Of a stretch of 64,000 bases of DNA, positions 35,960-44,910 are shown piece by piece. The notes beneath the pieces were generated by a model. The model ran no database searches and was not told the DNA's origin. It saw nothing but the letters and a program-made list of their open reading frames with translations. Origin of the DNA: Sphingobium sp. CCH11-B1 (GTDB lineage: Bacteria > Pseudomonadota > Alphaproteobacteria > Sphingomonadales > Sphingomonadaceae); contig NZ_LSJY01000022.1 of assembly GCF_001556865.1 (NCBI RefSeq), positions 32,939 through 96,938 of the forward strand, written 5' to 3'. Within the stretch, counting starts at the first letter, position 1. The number at the start of each line of letters is the position of its first letter. The position numbers were made by a program, and so were the translations under genes.

Positions 35960-37761
35960 TGAGCGACGCCTACAAGATCATCGACCACACATATGACACC
36001 GTGGTCGTGGGCGCGGGCGGATCGGGCCTGCGCGCCACCATGGGTAGCGCCGAAGCGGGCCTCAAGACCGCCTGCATTACCAAGCTGTTCCCGACGCGCA
36101 GCCATACCGTCGCGGCGCAGGGCGGCATCGCCGCTTCGCTCGGCAACAATTCGCCCGATCACTGGACCTGGCACATGTACGACACCGTCAAGGGGTCGGA
36201 CTGGCTGGGCGATCAGGACGCGATTGAATATATGGTGCGCGAAGCGCCCGCCGCCGTCATCGAGCTGGAACATGCCGGCGTGCCGTTCAGCCGTAACGAG
36301 AATGGGACGATCTACCAGCGTCCCTTCGGCGGCCATATGCAGAATATGGGCGCCGGTCCGCCGGTGCAGCGCACCTGCGCCGCTGCCGACCGCACCGGCC
36401 ACGCGATGCTCCACGCGCTCTATCAGCAGTCGCTGAAATATGACGCGGACTTCTACATCGAATATTTCGCCATCGACCTCATCATGGAAAATGGCGAGTG
36501 CCGCGGCGTCATCGCCATCTGCATGGAGGATGGCTCGATCCACCGCTTCCGCAGCCATGCGGTCGTGCTGGCGACGGGCGGCTATGGCCGCGCCTATTTC
36601 TCCGCCACCTCGGCCCATAGCTGCACCGGCGACGGCGGCGGCATGGTGCTGCGCGCGGGGCTACCGCTCCAGGATCTGGAATTCGTGCAGTTCCACCCCA
36701 CCGGCATCTACGGCGCGGGCGTGCTCATTACCGAAGGCGCGCGCGGCGAGGGCGGCTACCTCACCAATTCCGAAGGCGAACGCTTCATGGAGCGCTATGC
36801 CCCGTCCGCCAAGGATCTGGCCTCGCGCGACGTGGTGTCGCGGTCGATGGCGATGGAAATGCGCGAAGGACGCGGCGTTGGTCCCAACAAGGACCATATC
36901 TTCCTGCACCTCGACCATATCGATCCCAAGGTGCTGGCCGAACGCCTGCCCGGCATCACCGAAAGCGGCAAGATTTTCGCGGGCGTCGATTTGACCCGCC
37001 AGCCGCTGCCGGTGACGCCCACCGTCCACTATAATATGGGCGGCATCCCCTGTAACTATCACGGGCAGGTGGTGACGAAGGTCGGCGACGATCCGGAAGT
37101 CGTGGTGCCCGGTCTCTATGCCGTGGGCGAAGCGGCGTGCGTGTCGGTCCATGGCGCGAACCGCCTGGGTTCCAACAGCCTCATCGACCTCGTCGTGTTC
37201 GGCCGCGCGACCGGCCTTCACCTCAAGGAGACGTTGAAGCCCAACGCCGCGCACAAGCCGCTGCCTCAGGATTCGGCCGATCTGGCGCTCAGCCGCCTCG
37301 ATAAATATCGCAACGCTAAGGGCGGTTCGCCCACGGCGGCGATTCGCCTCGAAATGCAGCACACCATGCAGAAGCATGCCGCTGTGTTCCGCGACAGCGC
37401 ATTGCTGGCCGAGGGCGTCACCAAGATGGAGCAGGTCAACAAGCGGCTGGAGGACGTTGCCGTTACCGACCGCTCGCTGATCTGGAACACCGATCTCATC
37501 GAAACGCTGGAACTGGACAACCTCATGTCCCAGGCGGTCTGCACCATGGTCAGCGCGGAAAACCGCAAGGAAAGCCGCGGCGCCCATGCGCACGAGGACT
37601 TCCCGAACCGCGACGACGAAAACTGGATGAAGCACACCGTCAGCTGGTTCGACGGCTGGGGCGGTTCGGGCGGCAAGGTGAGCCTCGATTACCGCCCGGT
37701 CCACGACTACACGCTCACGGACGAGGCGGAATATATCAAGCCCAAGGCGCGCGTTTACTAA
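35959..37761 (+). CDS. sdhA: Succinate dehydrogenase flavoprotein subunit
   Basis: A 600-residue FAD subunit of complex II. FAD binding: [20 protein letters not shown]; covalent FAD His in [17 protein letters not shown]; active-site [21 protein letters not shown] and the C-terminal [14 protein letters not shown]. The length is standard. A strong terminator follows and sdhB is not the next gene, so the iron-sulfur subunit must be encoded elsewhere. Confidence 0.97.
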   Translation: MSDAYKIIDHTYDTVVVGAGGSGLRATMGSAEAGLKTACITKLFPTRSHTVAAQGGIAASLGNNSPDHWTWHMYDTVKGSDWLGDQDAIEYMVREAPAAVIELEHAGVPFSRNENGTIYQRPFGGHMQNMGAGPPVQRTCAAADRTGHAMLHALYQQSLKYDADFYIEYFAIDLIMENGECRGVIAICMEDGSIHRFRSHAVVLATGGYGRAYFSATSAHSCTGDGGGMVLRAGLPLQDLEFVQFHPTGIYGAGVLITEGARGEGGYLTNSEGERFMERYAPSAKDLASRDVVSRSMAMEMREGRGVGPNKDHIFLHLDHIDPKVLAERLPGITESGKIFAGVDLTRQPLPVTPTVHYNMGGIPCNYHGQVVTKVGDDPEVVVPGLYAVGEAACVSVHGANRLGSNSLIDLVVFGRATGLHLKETLKPNAAHKPLPQDSADLALSRLDKYRNAKGGSPTAAIRLEMQHTMQKHAAVFRDSALLAEGVTKMEQVNKRLEDVAVTDRSLIWNTDLIETLELDNLMSQAVCTMVSAENRKESRGAHAHEDFPNRDDENWMKHTVSWFDGWGGSGGKVSLDYRPVHDYTLTDEAEYIKPKARVY

Positions 37762-37783
37762 GCCGCTTGGCGTCACCAAAAAT

Positions 37784-37815
37784 GAAGGGGCGGGCCGAAA
37801 GGCCGGCCCCTTCTT
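37784..37815 (+). terminator. Rho-independent terminator of sdhCDA
   Basis: GAAGGGGC-G-GGCC (37784-37796) pairs with GGCC-G-GCCCCTTC (37801-37813) around a GAAA loop, ending TTCTT. It closes the transcript 22 bp after the sdhA stop. Confidence 0.8.
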
Positions 37816-37900
37816 GCGTTGGGCCGAAACCATGTCCTACCCTGGGGGCGATCGATACAATGGCCGTGTCCCATCGGATAGGAACAGGCCGACGCAACTT

Positions 37901-37949
37901 TATGTCAATTTCTGCGGGAAATATGCGAAGTTAAGCGGGCGAAATCCTA
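37901..37949 (-). repeat. 49-nt dispersed element, copy A, starting at a TAG stop codon
   Basis: Read on the minus strand, the element starts with the TAG stop of the lipoprotein gene (37947-37949) and runs to 37901. It matches the sequence at 55984-56032 at 43 of 49 positions, including 24 consecutive identical bases (37915-37938). It is poorer in GC than its surroundings. Confidence 0.85.
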
Positions 37950-38591
37950 TTTCGCCGCCGGCGTCGATGATGTCGCATTGGCGGCCGGGGCGGGTGCCGC
38001 GCCTGCCTCCGCCTCGCCCTTCGGAGCCAGGACGCGCAAGCTCGACAACACCGTTTCCGCCATGCCCTGATATTGCTCGCTCAGCATTTCGGGATAGACG
38101 AAGGTCGCGCTGACGACCGATCCGTCCGCACGGCGGACCAGCCGAACCGCGACATTATTGCCTTCGCCGTCATTGGCGGTGCCGCGATATTCATTCTCGC
38201 CGACAAAGTCGCCGTCCACGCCTTCCGCCCCGTTGCTGATCGTTTCGACGATCTGCCGCAGCGTCTGATCCTTGTCGTTCCTGTCCCAGAAGACGCGCAC
38301 GTCCGCGCCCGCCCCGGGATCTTCATACACCACGCCGTCCGGCGTGCTCGCGCCCTTGTCGATCGTCCAGCCTTCCGGGAAGGTGATGGAAAATCCGCGC
38401 TCGACATTCACATAGTTGCGGTTCTCGGCCTCGCTCATTGCTTGCTGGCTTTCCAGCGCGTTGGCAGCCGCGGCGTTGGCGGCGGCGGCCAGTTGCTCCT
38501 GGCTGGGCGCGTCGCCCACCGGTTCGGTGCGGCCACAGGCAGCAAGCAGCAGGATGGAAAGGCAGGCGGCGGCGGAGGCGGCAGTCTTCAT
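37947..38591 (-). CDS. Putative lipoprotein, PsbP-like fold
   Basis: A 214-residue protein with a lipobox signal peptide (LSILLLAACG, Cys20). After an Ala-rich helix (residues 30-55) comes NVERGFSITFPEGWTID and VFWDRNDKDQTLRQIV, the pattern of PsbP/DUF1795-type domains. The C terminus is a low-complexity Ala/Pro tail. The start ATG at 38591 gives the signal peptide. The TAG stop is the first triplet of a 49-nt repeat. The function is unknown. Confidence 0.8.
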   Translation of the reverse strand: MKTAASAAACLSILLLAACGRTEPVGDAPSQEQLAAAANAAAANALESQQAMSEAENRNYVNVERGFSITFPEGWTIDKGASTPDGVVYEDPGAGADVRVFWDRNDKDQTLRQIVETISNGAEGVDGDFVGENEYRGTANDGEGNNVAVRLVRRADGSVVSATFVYPEMLSEQYQGMAETVLSSLRVLAPKGEAEAGAAPAPAANATSSTPAAK

Positions 38592-38667
38592 GACCGTTCC
38601 AAAGCATAGCCGGCGCATGAATTCAACGCCCCTGCGGAGCGAAGAGCCGGATCGTGCGGCTACCGGT

Positions 38668-40116
38668 TCAGGCGGCGCTGTCGATGCCGAGTTCGGCCAG
38701 CTTGCGGTAGAGCGTCGAGCGGCCGATCCCCAATCGCCGCGCAACCTCCGTCATGCGGCCGCGATAATGGCCTATGGCCAGGCGGATGACGTCGGCTTCG
38801 ATGTCGGCCAGTTGCCGCACATGCCCGTCGCCTTCGAACAGGGTGATGCCAGCCCCGTCGCGATGCGGCAGCGGCGTGGTGCGCGGACGCAGCATATGGA
38901 CGTCGCCCGTCGATTGCGTGCGGATTTGCTGGGCGATCTGCGGAAAATCCTGCGGCGTGAGCGCGTCGCCCTCGCACAATACGGCGGCGCGGAAGAGGGC
39001 ATTCTGCAACTGGCGCACATTGCCGGGCCAGCCATGCTGCATCAGCAGTGCGAGCGCGTCGTCGGTCAGGCCCAGGCCGCGCATGCCCGGCTGGGCGGCG
39101 ATGCGGGTGAGCAGGTGTCGGCAGAGGGCGGGTATGTCGCCCATTCGCTCGCGCAGCGGCGGCACGGTCAGCTGCACGACGTTCAGCCGGTAATAAAGAT
39201 CCTCGCGGAACCGTCCGGCTTCAATCTCTTCCAGCAGCCGCTTGTTGGTCGCGGCGATCACGCGCACATCGACATGGATCGGCCGCCGAGCGCCGATGGG
39301 CTGCACTTCTCCGTCCTGCAGCACCCGCAACAGCTTGACCTGCGCGTCGAGCGGCATCTCGCTCACTTCATCCAGGAATATGGTGCCCAGGTCCGCGCTG
39401 GCGAACTTGCCCACATGCCGGTCGAACGCGCCGGTGAAGGCGCCGCGTTCATGGCCGAACAGCTCCGATTCCACCAGGTTGGCGGGGATCGCGCCGCAAT
39501 TGACCGTCACCATCGCATGGCGATGACGGGGCGAGGCGGCATGGATGGCGCGTGCGATGACATCCTTGCCAACGCCGCTCTCCCCCTCGATCAGCACCGG
39601 CACCCGCGCCCGCGCGGCCTTGGCAGCGATGGCGAGTGCCGCGCGGAATTGCGGGGCTGAGCCGACCACGTCCTCGAAGGAAAGGGGGGCAGTGATCTTT
39701 TCCGTCAGCGGGCGCAGCTCGCCGGCATGCGCGCCCTCGGCTCGCGTGGCGTTGAGCGCGGCCAGCAACCGCTCCGGCGCGATCGGCTTCGACAGATAGT
39801 CCGTCGCTCCCGCGCGCATGGCTTCGACCGCGACGGCGACGTTGTTGTGCGCGGTCAGCACCAGGATAGGCAGCGCAGGCCGCCGCGCGCGGATGTCGCG
39901 GATCAATCCTGCAGGTTCGTAATCGGGGCTATACTGGTCCAGCAGGACCGCATCGAGCTGCATCCCGTCCTGGGTGCCGAGCGTTGCGATCGCGCTTTCG
40001 CCATCGCCTGCGAAAATGGTGCGCCACCCCGCGCGTGAGGCCAGCGCCGACACTAGCCTGCGCTGCGCCGGCTCGTCGTCGATCAGCATCAGCATCGGTA
40101 CGCCGTCGCGCGTCAT
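38668..40116 (-). CDS. Sigma-54-dependent NtrC-family response regulator
   Basis: A 482-residue three-domain activator: receiver ([15 protein letters not shown]; phospho-acceptor region [19 protein letters not shown] lysine), AAA+ domain with Walker A GESGVGKD and the sigma-54 contact loop GAFTGAFD, and a Fis-type helix-turn-helix ending [15 protein letters not shown]. The ATG at 40116 has GAAGGGG upstream; the GTG two codons earlier is too close to it. There is no histidine kinase beside it, so it is an orphan here. Confidence 0.93.
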   Translation of the reverse strand: MTRDGVPMLMLIDDEPAQRRLVSALASRAGWRTIFAGDGESAIATLGTQDGMQLDAVLLDQYSPDYEPAGLIRDIRARRPALPILVLTAHNNVAVAVEAMRAGATDYLSKPIAPERLLAALNATRAEGAHAGELRPLTEKITAPLSFEDVVGSAPQFRAALAIAAKAARARVPVLIEGESGVGKDVIARAIHAASPRHRHAMVTVNCGAIPANLVESELFGHERGAFTGAFDRHVGKFASADLGTIFLDEVSEMPLDAQVKLLRVLQDGEVQPIGARRPIHVDVRVIAATNKRLLEEIEAGRFREDLYYRLNVVQLTVPPLRERMGDIPALCRHLLTRIAAQPGMRGLGLTDDALALLMQHGWPGNVRQLQNALFRAAVLCEGDALTPQDFPQIAQQIRTQSTGDVHMLRPRTTPLPHRDGAGITLFEGDGHVRQLADIEADVIRLAIGHYRGRMTEVARRLGIGRSTLYRKLAELGIDSAA

Positions 40117-40268
40117 TGCCACCCCTTCAAAATACCAGGCGGCCGACCGTAGCGTTGGCAGGTAAAAGCCGGCTTAACCGCGAAAGATTTTCTTGTGCCG
40201 CGGCGGGTTGAGAGGCGTGCCCGTTGACTATAAGGGGAGTGGGCAAAAGCAACGTCAGGGGAAGGGAT

Positions 40269-40391
40269 ATGGCTTCTAACGACATGAAAAGCGCCAACGA
40301 GACTTACACTGGCTTCGTCGGATTGGTGAAATGGGGCACGATCGCCAGCGTTATCGTGGCCGCCATTGTGGTGCTGTTGATCTCAAGCTGA
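40269..40391 (+). CDS. aa3-type cytochrome c oxidase subunit IV
   Basis: A 40-residue protein (starts MASNDMKSANETYTGFVGLV) with one C-terminal transmembrane helix (TIASVIVAAIVVLLIS). The layout is that of the small CoxIV family subunit (PF07835) of alphaproteobacterial aa3 oxidases: a short polar N terminus, E-x-T-Y-x-G-F, then one helix. A GGGAAGGG site precedes the ATG. It lies directly before the transhydrogenase genes, a known neighbourhood in sphingomonads. Confidence 0.82.
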   Translation: MASNDMKSANETYTGFVGLVKWGTIASVIVAAIVVLLISS

Positions 40392-40425
40392 CCCGCTTGC
40401 AAAAATGGGGAGGGGATAAACGAAC

Positions 40426-41394
40426 ATGAAAATAGCGGTGGTGAAAGAGCAGGCGTCAGGCGAAAAGCGAGTCGCTGCCACGCCGGAAACGGTAAAGAAA
40501 TTCAAGGCACTCGGCGCTGAAATGGCGGTCGAGGCCGGGGCCGGGCTGACGGCGTCGATCGCTGATGCCGATTATGCCAATGCTGGCGCGACGGTGGCGG
40601 ACCGGGCGGCAACGATTGCCGGAGCCGACATCATATTGGGCGTTCAGGGGCCTTCGCCAGACAGCCTTGCCGGTGCGAAACCGGGCGTTTGGATCGTGGC
40701 AGGGCTCAATCCGTTCGGGGACCGCGCGCGCGTCGATGCCTACGCGGCTGCGGGCCATGAAGCGCTGGCGATGGAATTCATGCCGCGTATCACCCGCGCG
40801 CAGTCGATGGACATCCTTTCCTCGCAATCGAATCTCTCGGGCTACAAGGCGGTGCTGGACGCGGCTGCCGAATATGGTCGGGCCTTTCCGATGATGATGA
40901 CGGCGGCGGGCACGGTTTCGGCCGCAAAGGCGTTCATCATGGGCGTGGGCGTTGCTGGGCTTCAGGCGATCGCCACCGCGCGTCGCCTTGGCGCGCAGGT
41001 CAGCGCGACCGACGTCCGCTCGGCCACGAAGGAACAGATCGAATCGCTTGGCGCCAAGGCGATCTTCGTTGAGAAGGTCGCAGGGATCGAAGGTGAGGGG
41101 TCGGGCGGCTACGCCACGGAGATGTCGGACGAATATAAGGCCGCGCAGGCCGAACTCGTCTCGGCCCACATCGCCAAGCAGGACATCGTCATCACCACGG
41201 CGCTCATTCCGGGGCGGCCCGCGCCGCGCCTCATCACCGACGCGCAGATCGCGACGATGAAGCCTGGCAGCGTCATTGTCGACCTGGCGGTCGAGCAGGG
41301 CGGCAACGTCGAGGGCGCGGTGGCGGGCGAAGTCGTCGAGCGCCACGGCGTCAAGATCGTGGGCCACCGGGTCAACGAACGGCTGCTGGGTTGA
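40426..41394 (+). CDS. pntAA: NAD(P) transhydrogenase subunit alpha part 1 (shortened C terminus)
   Basis: A 322-residue NAD(H)-binding subunit (dI) of the proton-pumping transhydrogenase. MKIAVVKEQASGEKRVAATP, SSQSNLSGYKAVLDAA, GVGVAGLQAIATARRLGA and IVDLAVEQGGNVEG are conserved. It ends HGVKIVGHRVNERLLG, whereas the R. rubrum type continues about 55 residues after the GH motif. No frame downstream restores the missing part, so it is either a natural short form or the product of a small deletion. pntAB follows after 96 bp. Confidence 0.88.
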   Translation: MKIAVVKEQASGEKRVAATPETVKKFKALGAEMAVEAGAGLTASIADADYANAGATVADRAATIAGADIILGVQGPSPDSLAGAKPGVWIVAGLNPFGDRARVDAYAAAGHEALAMEFMPRITRAQSMDILSSQSNLSGYKAVLDAAAEYGRAFPMMMTAAGTVSAAKAFIMGVGVAGLQAIATARRLGAQVSATDVRSATKEQIESLGAKAIFVEKVAGIEGEGSGGYATEMSDEYKAAQAELVSAHIAKQDIVITTALIPGRPAPRLITDAQIATMKPGSVIVDLAVEQGGNVEGAVAGEVVERHGVKIVGHRVNERLLG

Positions 41395-41490
41395 GCCAGC
41401 CTTAATGAAGGGGCGCGCGCCTGCCAAGGGGGCGGGGGCGCGCGGAACCGTCCCGTGCGGACACGCCGGGACGAACAGGGAGTAGGAACG

Positions 41491-41775
41491 ATGGACTTCA
41501 TCTCCATCCTGTCGATTTTCGTGCTGGCATGTTTCGTCGGCTATTATGTGGTGTGGTCGGTGACCCCGGCGCTCCACACGCCGCTGATGGCGGTCACCAA
41601 CGCCATTTCGTCCGTCATCATCGTCGGCGCGCTGGTCGCGTCGGCCGAAGCCGGTAGCGCGGCGGCGAAATATCTCGGCCTGCTGGCCGTGGTGTTCGCC
41701 AGTGTCAACATTTTCGGCGGCTTCGCCGTCACCGAACGCATGCTCGCCATGTACAAGAAGAAGGAGCGCAAGTGA
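41491..41775 (+). CDS. pntAB: NAD(P) transhydrogenase subunit alpha part 2
   Basis: A 94-residue membrane protein with three helices (ILSIFVLACFVGYYVVWSV, SSVIIVGALVASA, YLGLLAVVFASVNIFGGF), the PntAB half of the proton channel, ending FAVTERMLAMYKKKERK. The ATG at 41491 follows AGTAGGAACG. Its TGA overlaps the pntB start. Confidence 0.95.
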   Translation: MDFISILSIFVLACFVGYYVVWSVTPALHTPLMAVTNAISSVIIVGALVASAEAGSAAAKYLGLLAVVFASVNIFGGFAVTERMLAMYKKKERK

Positions 41776-43196
41776 TGCACGAACTCGCGCCCGTCTCGCC
41801 CTTCATCGCGCTCGCCTATCTGGTAGCGGGCGTCCTCTTCATCCTCGCCCTGCGCGGCCTGTCCAGTCCGGCGACCAGCCGACGGGGCAACCGCATGGGC
41901 ATGGTCGGCATGGCCATCGCCGTCGTCACCACGCTCTACACCCATGACGTGGTCAGCCTGCCCGAAATCATCGGCGCGATCGTCGTTGGCGGTGGTATCG
42001 GCTTCATCATCGCCCGCCGCATCGCCATGACGGCCATGCCGCAACTGGTGGCGGCCTTCCACAGCCTCGTCGGTCTCGCCGCCGTGCTGGTGGGCGCCGC
42101 CGCCTATCTCAATCCCGGCGCGTTCGGCATTCTCGATCCGCTGACGGACGAGATCCACAATGCGAGCCGGATCGAGATGGGGCTGGGCGTCGCCATCGGC
42201 GCGATCACCTTTTCGGGATCGGTCATCGCCTTCCTTAAGTTGAACGGCAACATGTCGGGCAAGCCCATCATGCTGCCCGGTCGCCACCTCATCAATCTGG
42301 GTACGCTCGCCGCGATCCTGGGCCTCATCGCCTATTTCGTGACCGACCAGAGCCCGTGGATCTTCTGGACCGTCACGGCGCTCAGCTTCGTGATCGGCTT
42401 CCTGCTCATCATCCCGATCGGCGGCGCGGACATGCCGGTCGTCGTATCGATGCTGAACAGCTATTCGGGCTGGGCCGCCGCCGCCATGGGCTTCACGCTG
42501 GGCAACAGCGCGATGATCATCACCGGCGCGCTCGTGGGCTCGTCCGGCGCGATCCTGAGCTACATCATGTGCAAGGCGATGAACCGCAGCTTCATCAGCG
42601 TCATCGCCGGCGGCTTCGGCGCGGAGACCGGCGGCGGCGCGTCCGGCGCAGCGGCGGTCGACCGTCCCTACAAGCGCGGCAGCGCGGAGGACGCGGCGTT
42701 CCTGATGAAACAGGCCGACAGCGTCATCATCGTGCCGGGCTATGGCATGGCGGTGAGCCAGGCGCAGCATGCACTGCGCGAAATGGGCGACCTGCTCAAG
42801 AAGGAAGGCGTCAGCGTCAAATATGCGATCCACCCGGTCGCTGGGCGTATGCCTGGCCATATGAACGTGCTGCTGGCCGAAGCCAACGTCCCCTATGACG
42901 AGGTGTTCGAGCTGGAGGACATCAACGGCGAGTTCGGCCAAGCGGACGTCGCCTTCGTCATCGGCGCGAACGACGTCACCAACCCGGCGGCCAAGACCGA
43001 CAAGACGTCACCCATCTACGGCATGCCGATCCTGGACGTCGCCAACGCGAAATCGGTGCTCTTCGTGAAGCGCTCCATGGGCGGCGCTGGCTATGCCGGC
43101 GTCGACAACGAAGTCTTCTACATGGACAACACCATGATGTTGCTGGCCGACGCCAAGAAGATGGTCGAGGAAATCGTCAAGGGGCTTGCCCACTAG
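41775..43196 (+). CDS. pntB: NAD(P) transhydrogenase subunit beta
   Basis: A 473-residue subunit with an N-terminal membrane part (about eight helices, residues 8-265) and a C-terminal NADP(H)-binding dIII domain with VPGYGMAVSQAQHAL, HPVAGRMPGHMNVLLAEA and GANDVTNPAA. The ATG at 41775 has AAGGAG upstream; the preceding GTG overlaps the pntAB stop. Together with pntAA/AB it reduces NADP+ with NADH at the cost of the proton gradient. Confidence 0.95.
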   Translation: MHELAPVSPFIALAYLVAGVLFILALRGLSSPATSRRGNRMGMVGMAIAVVTTLYTHDVVSLPEIIGAIVVGGGIGFIIARRIAMTAMPQLVAAFHSLVGLAAVLVGAAAYLNPGAFGILDPLTDEIHNASRIEMGLGVAIGAITFSGSVIAFLKLNGNMSGKPIMLPGRHLINLGTLAAILGLIAYFVTDQSPWIFWTVTALSFVIGFLLIIPIGGADMPVVVSMLNSYSGWAAAAMGFTLGNSAMIITGALVGSSGAILSYIMCKAMNRSFISVIAGGFGAETGGGASGAAAVDRPYKRGSAEDAAFLMKQADSVIIVPGYGMAVSQAQHALREMGDLLKKEGVSVKYAIHPVAGRMPGHMNVLLAEANVPYDEVFELEDINGEFGQADVAFVIGANDVTNPAAKTDKTSPIYGMPILDVANAKSVLFVKRSMGGAGYAGVDNEVFYMDNTMMLLADAKKMVEEIVKGLAH

Positions 43197-43197
43197 A

Positions 43198-43296
43198 GCA
43201 TTTTCGAAGCGGACGGCATCGTCCGCTGCCTGGGAAAATGCGGAAAACAAAAGATAACTGGAGCATGATGCGATTCAGTATGAACGGATCATGCTC
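43198..43296. repeat. Tandem intergenic hairpins after pntB
   Basis: Two hairpins in a row: GCATTTTC...GAAAATGC (43198-43241) with inner GCGGAC/GTCCGC, and GAGCATGAT...ATCATGCTC (43261-43296). The first begins 2 bp after the pntB stop. The second resembles widespread alphaproteobacterial palindromes of the GAGCATGAT type. Confidence 0.65.
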
Positions 43297-43330
43297 TAGC
43301 ACTTGCCTCATCGGCTGCTGATACCCTACG

Positions 43331-43401
43331 CCGTTCGGGTCGGGGGAAGTCGAGATACGCCGCGCCGCGTGCCGGTTCTCGACTTCGCTCGACCCGAACG
43401 G
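43331..43401. repeat. Long intergenic inverted repeat (copy 4 of the CGTTCG family)
   Basis: A perfect outer stem CCGTTCGGGTCG (43331-43342) pairs with CGACCCGAACGG (43390-43401); the inner GTCGAGA/TCTCGAC block matches the other copies. It lies 20 bp before the racemase gene. Confidence 0.8.
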
Positions 43402-43421
43402 ATTATTCATCAGGGAACATC

Positions 43422-44111
43422 ATGCGCAAACTTGGCCTCATCGGCGGTCTCAGCTGGACGTCCACCGCCCGCTATTATGAGATCATCAATCAGGCCGTGC
43501 ATCGGGCGCTGGGCGGCCAGCACAGCGCGCCGCTTCTGATCGAGAGCCTGGACTTCGCCGAGGTTGCGCGCTGCGCCACGCAGGAGGATTGGGATTGTGC
43601 CGCCGGCCAGCTGATCGCATCTGCCGGGCGGCTGCAACAGGCTGGCGCGCAAAGCCTGCTGATCTGCGCCAACAGCATGCACCGCGTCTATGATCAGGTG
43701 CAGGCGCAGGTCGATATCCCCATCATCCATATCGCAGATGTCGTGGGCGGCAGGCTGAAGGCGGATGGCGTCGAGAAAGCGGCGCTGATCGGCACCCGCA
43801 ACGTCATGACGGAAAAATTCTACCGCCAGCGCCTGGTGAGCCACGGTGTGTCGCTATTGCCCGCCGACATGGAACTGGCGGAGCGGATCGACCGGATCGT
43901 CTATGACGAACTGACCGTGGGCAAGGTCACCAAGCAGTCCGAACGCTTCATGAAGTCGGAACTGACCGACATCGCCAAGCAGGATGTGCAGGCGGCGGTG
44001 CTGGCCTGCACCGAGCTGGAACTGATCGTGGACGTGAAGGCCAACGTCCTGCCGATCTACGATTGCACCCATATCCATGCCAGGGCGGGCGTCGATTTCA
44101 TCCTGGGTTAG
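43422..44111 (+). CDS. Aspartate/glutamate racemase family protein
   Basis: A 229-residue cofactor-independent racemase-fold protein: GLIGGLSWTSTARYYEIIN at the N terminus, first catalytic Cys in LICANSMHRVYD and second in VLACTELELIV. This branch is close to YgeA-type broad-specificity amino-acid racemases. The ATG at 43422 follows CAGGGAACATC. The specificity is not readable from sequence. Confidence 0.88.
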   Translation: MRKLGLIGGLSWTSTARYYEIINQAVHRALGGQHSAPLLIESLDFAEVARCATQEDWDCAAGQLIASAGRLQQAGAQSLLICANSMHRVYDQVQAQVDIPIIHIADVVGGRLKADGVEKAALIGTRNVMTEKFYRQRLVSHGVSLLPADMELAERIDRIVYDELTVGKVTKQSERFMKSELTDIAKQDVQAAVLACTELELIVDVKANVLPIYDCTHIHARAGVDFILG

Positions 44112-44152
44112 GATGACTCGTCATTGCCGGGGCGGTGCGTCACCGGCGGCGA

Positions 44153-44893
44153 TCACCCCGGCTCGGTGATCGCGGGGTCCATGTCCCCAAGCGCCAGCCG
44201 CAGAAGCTCAACCATGGCGTTGCGTGCCGCTGCCGTGTCCCGCGCCGCGATCGCCTGGAACACGGCGCGATGGTCCGGCAGGGGATCGCGCGGCATCATC
44301 TGCTTGCGATGCTTGAAGGTGGTGGTCCAGCTCACCGCCGCCCCCACCGAACTCGCCAGCGCGGCGAGCGCGTCGTTGCGGGTGGCCGCCAATATGGCGT
44401 GGTGAAAGCGTTGATCCGCCGCGCGACCTTCTGGCGTGGACAGGCCATGGCGCGCCATGTCGGCCAGCGCTGTCTCCATGATCGCCACCTGATCGTCGCT
44501 GCGCCGCCGGGCCGCGAATTCGGCAGCCGCCGGTTCGATCACGCCGCGCAGTTCGAACAGGTCGCGGATGAAAGCTGCGTCGGGTTCACCGGCGAACATC
44601 CAGGCCAGCATTTCGGGGTCCAGCACATTCCATCGATTGCGCGGCAGCACCCTTGTCCCGGCCTTGGGCCGGCTTTCCAGCATCCCCTTGGCGATCAGGA
44701 TGCGGACCGCCTCGCGGTATGCGGTGCGAGATACGTGCAACCGCTCCGATGCCTCGATCTCGCCTTCGAACAGGTCGCCGGGTTTGTGCCGTCCGGTCAA
44801 AATGGCGGTGCCCAGATCGCGCGCGATCGCCTGGTGGATGCGGAGCGCGCTTTCGTCCGATCCGAACGGTCCGTCCCTGTGCGCGCTCCCCAT
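44153..44893 (-). CDS. FadR-type GntR/FCD transcriptional regulator
   Basis: A 246-residue regulator: GntR winged helix (DLFEGEIEASERLHVSRTAYREAVRIL) and a C-terminal FCD domain with metal-site residues around FHHAILAATRNDAL and DHRAVFQAI. Its position at the 3' end of a sugar-acid operon suggests it controls that operon in response to a galactonate- or arabonate-type intermediate, like DgoR; this is inference. The gap to the dehydrogenase gene is only 17 bp. Confidence 0.88.
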   Translation of the reverse strand: MGSAHRDGPFGSDESALRIHQAIARDLGTAILTGRHKPGDLFEGEIEASERLHVSRTAYREAVRILIAKGMLESRPKAGTRVLPRNRWNVLDPEMLAWMFAGEPDAAFIRDLFELRGVIEPAAAEFAARRRSDDQVAIMETALADMARHGLSTPEGRAADQRFHHAILAATRNDALAALASSVGAAVSWTTTFKHRKQMMPRDPLPDHRAVFQAIAARDTAAARNAMVELLRLALGDMDPAITEPG

Positions 44894-44910
44894 GCCTTTT
44901 CCCCTTCTGA

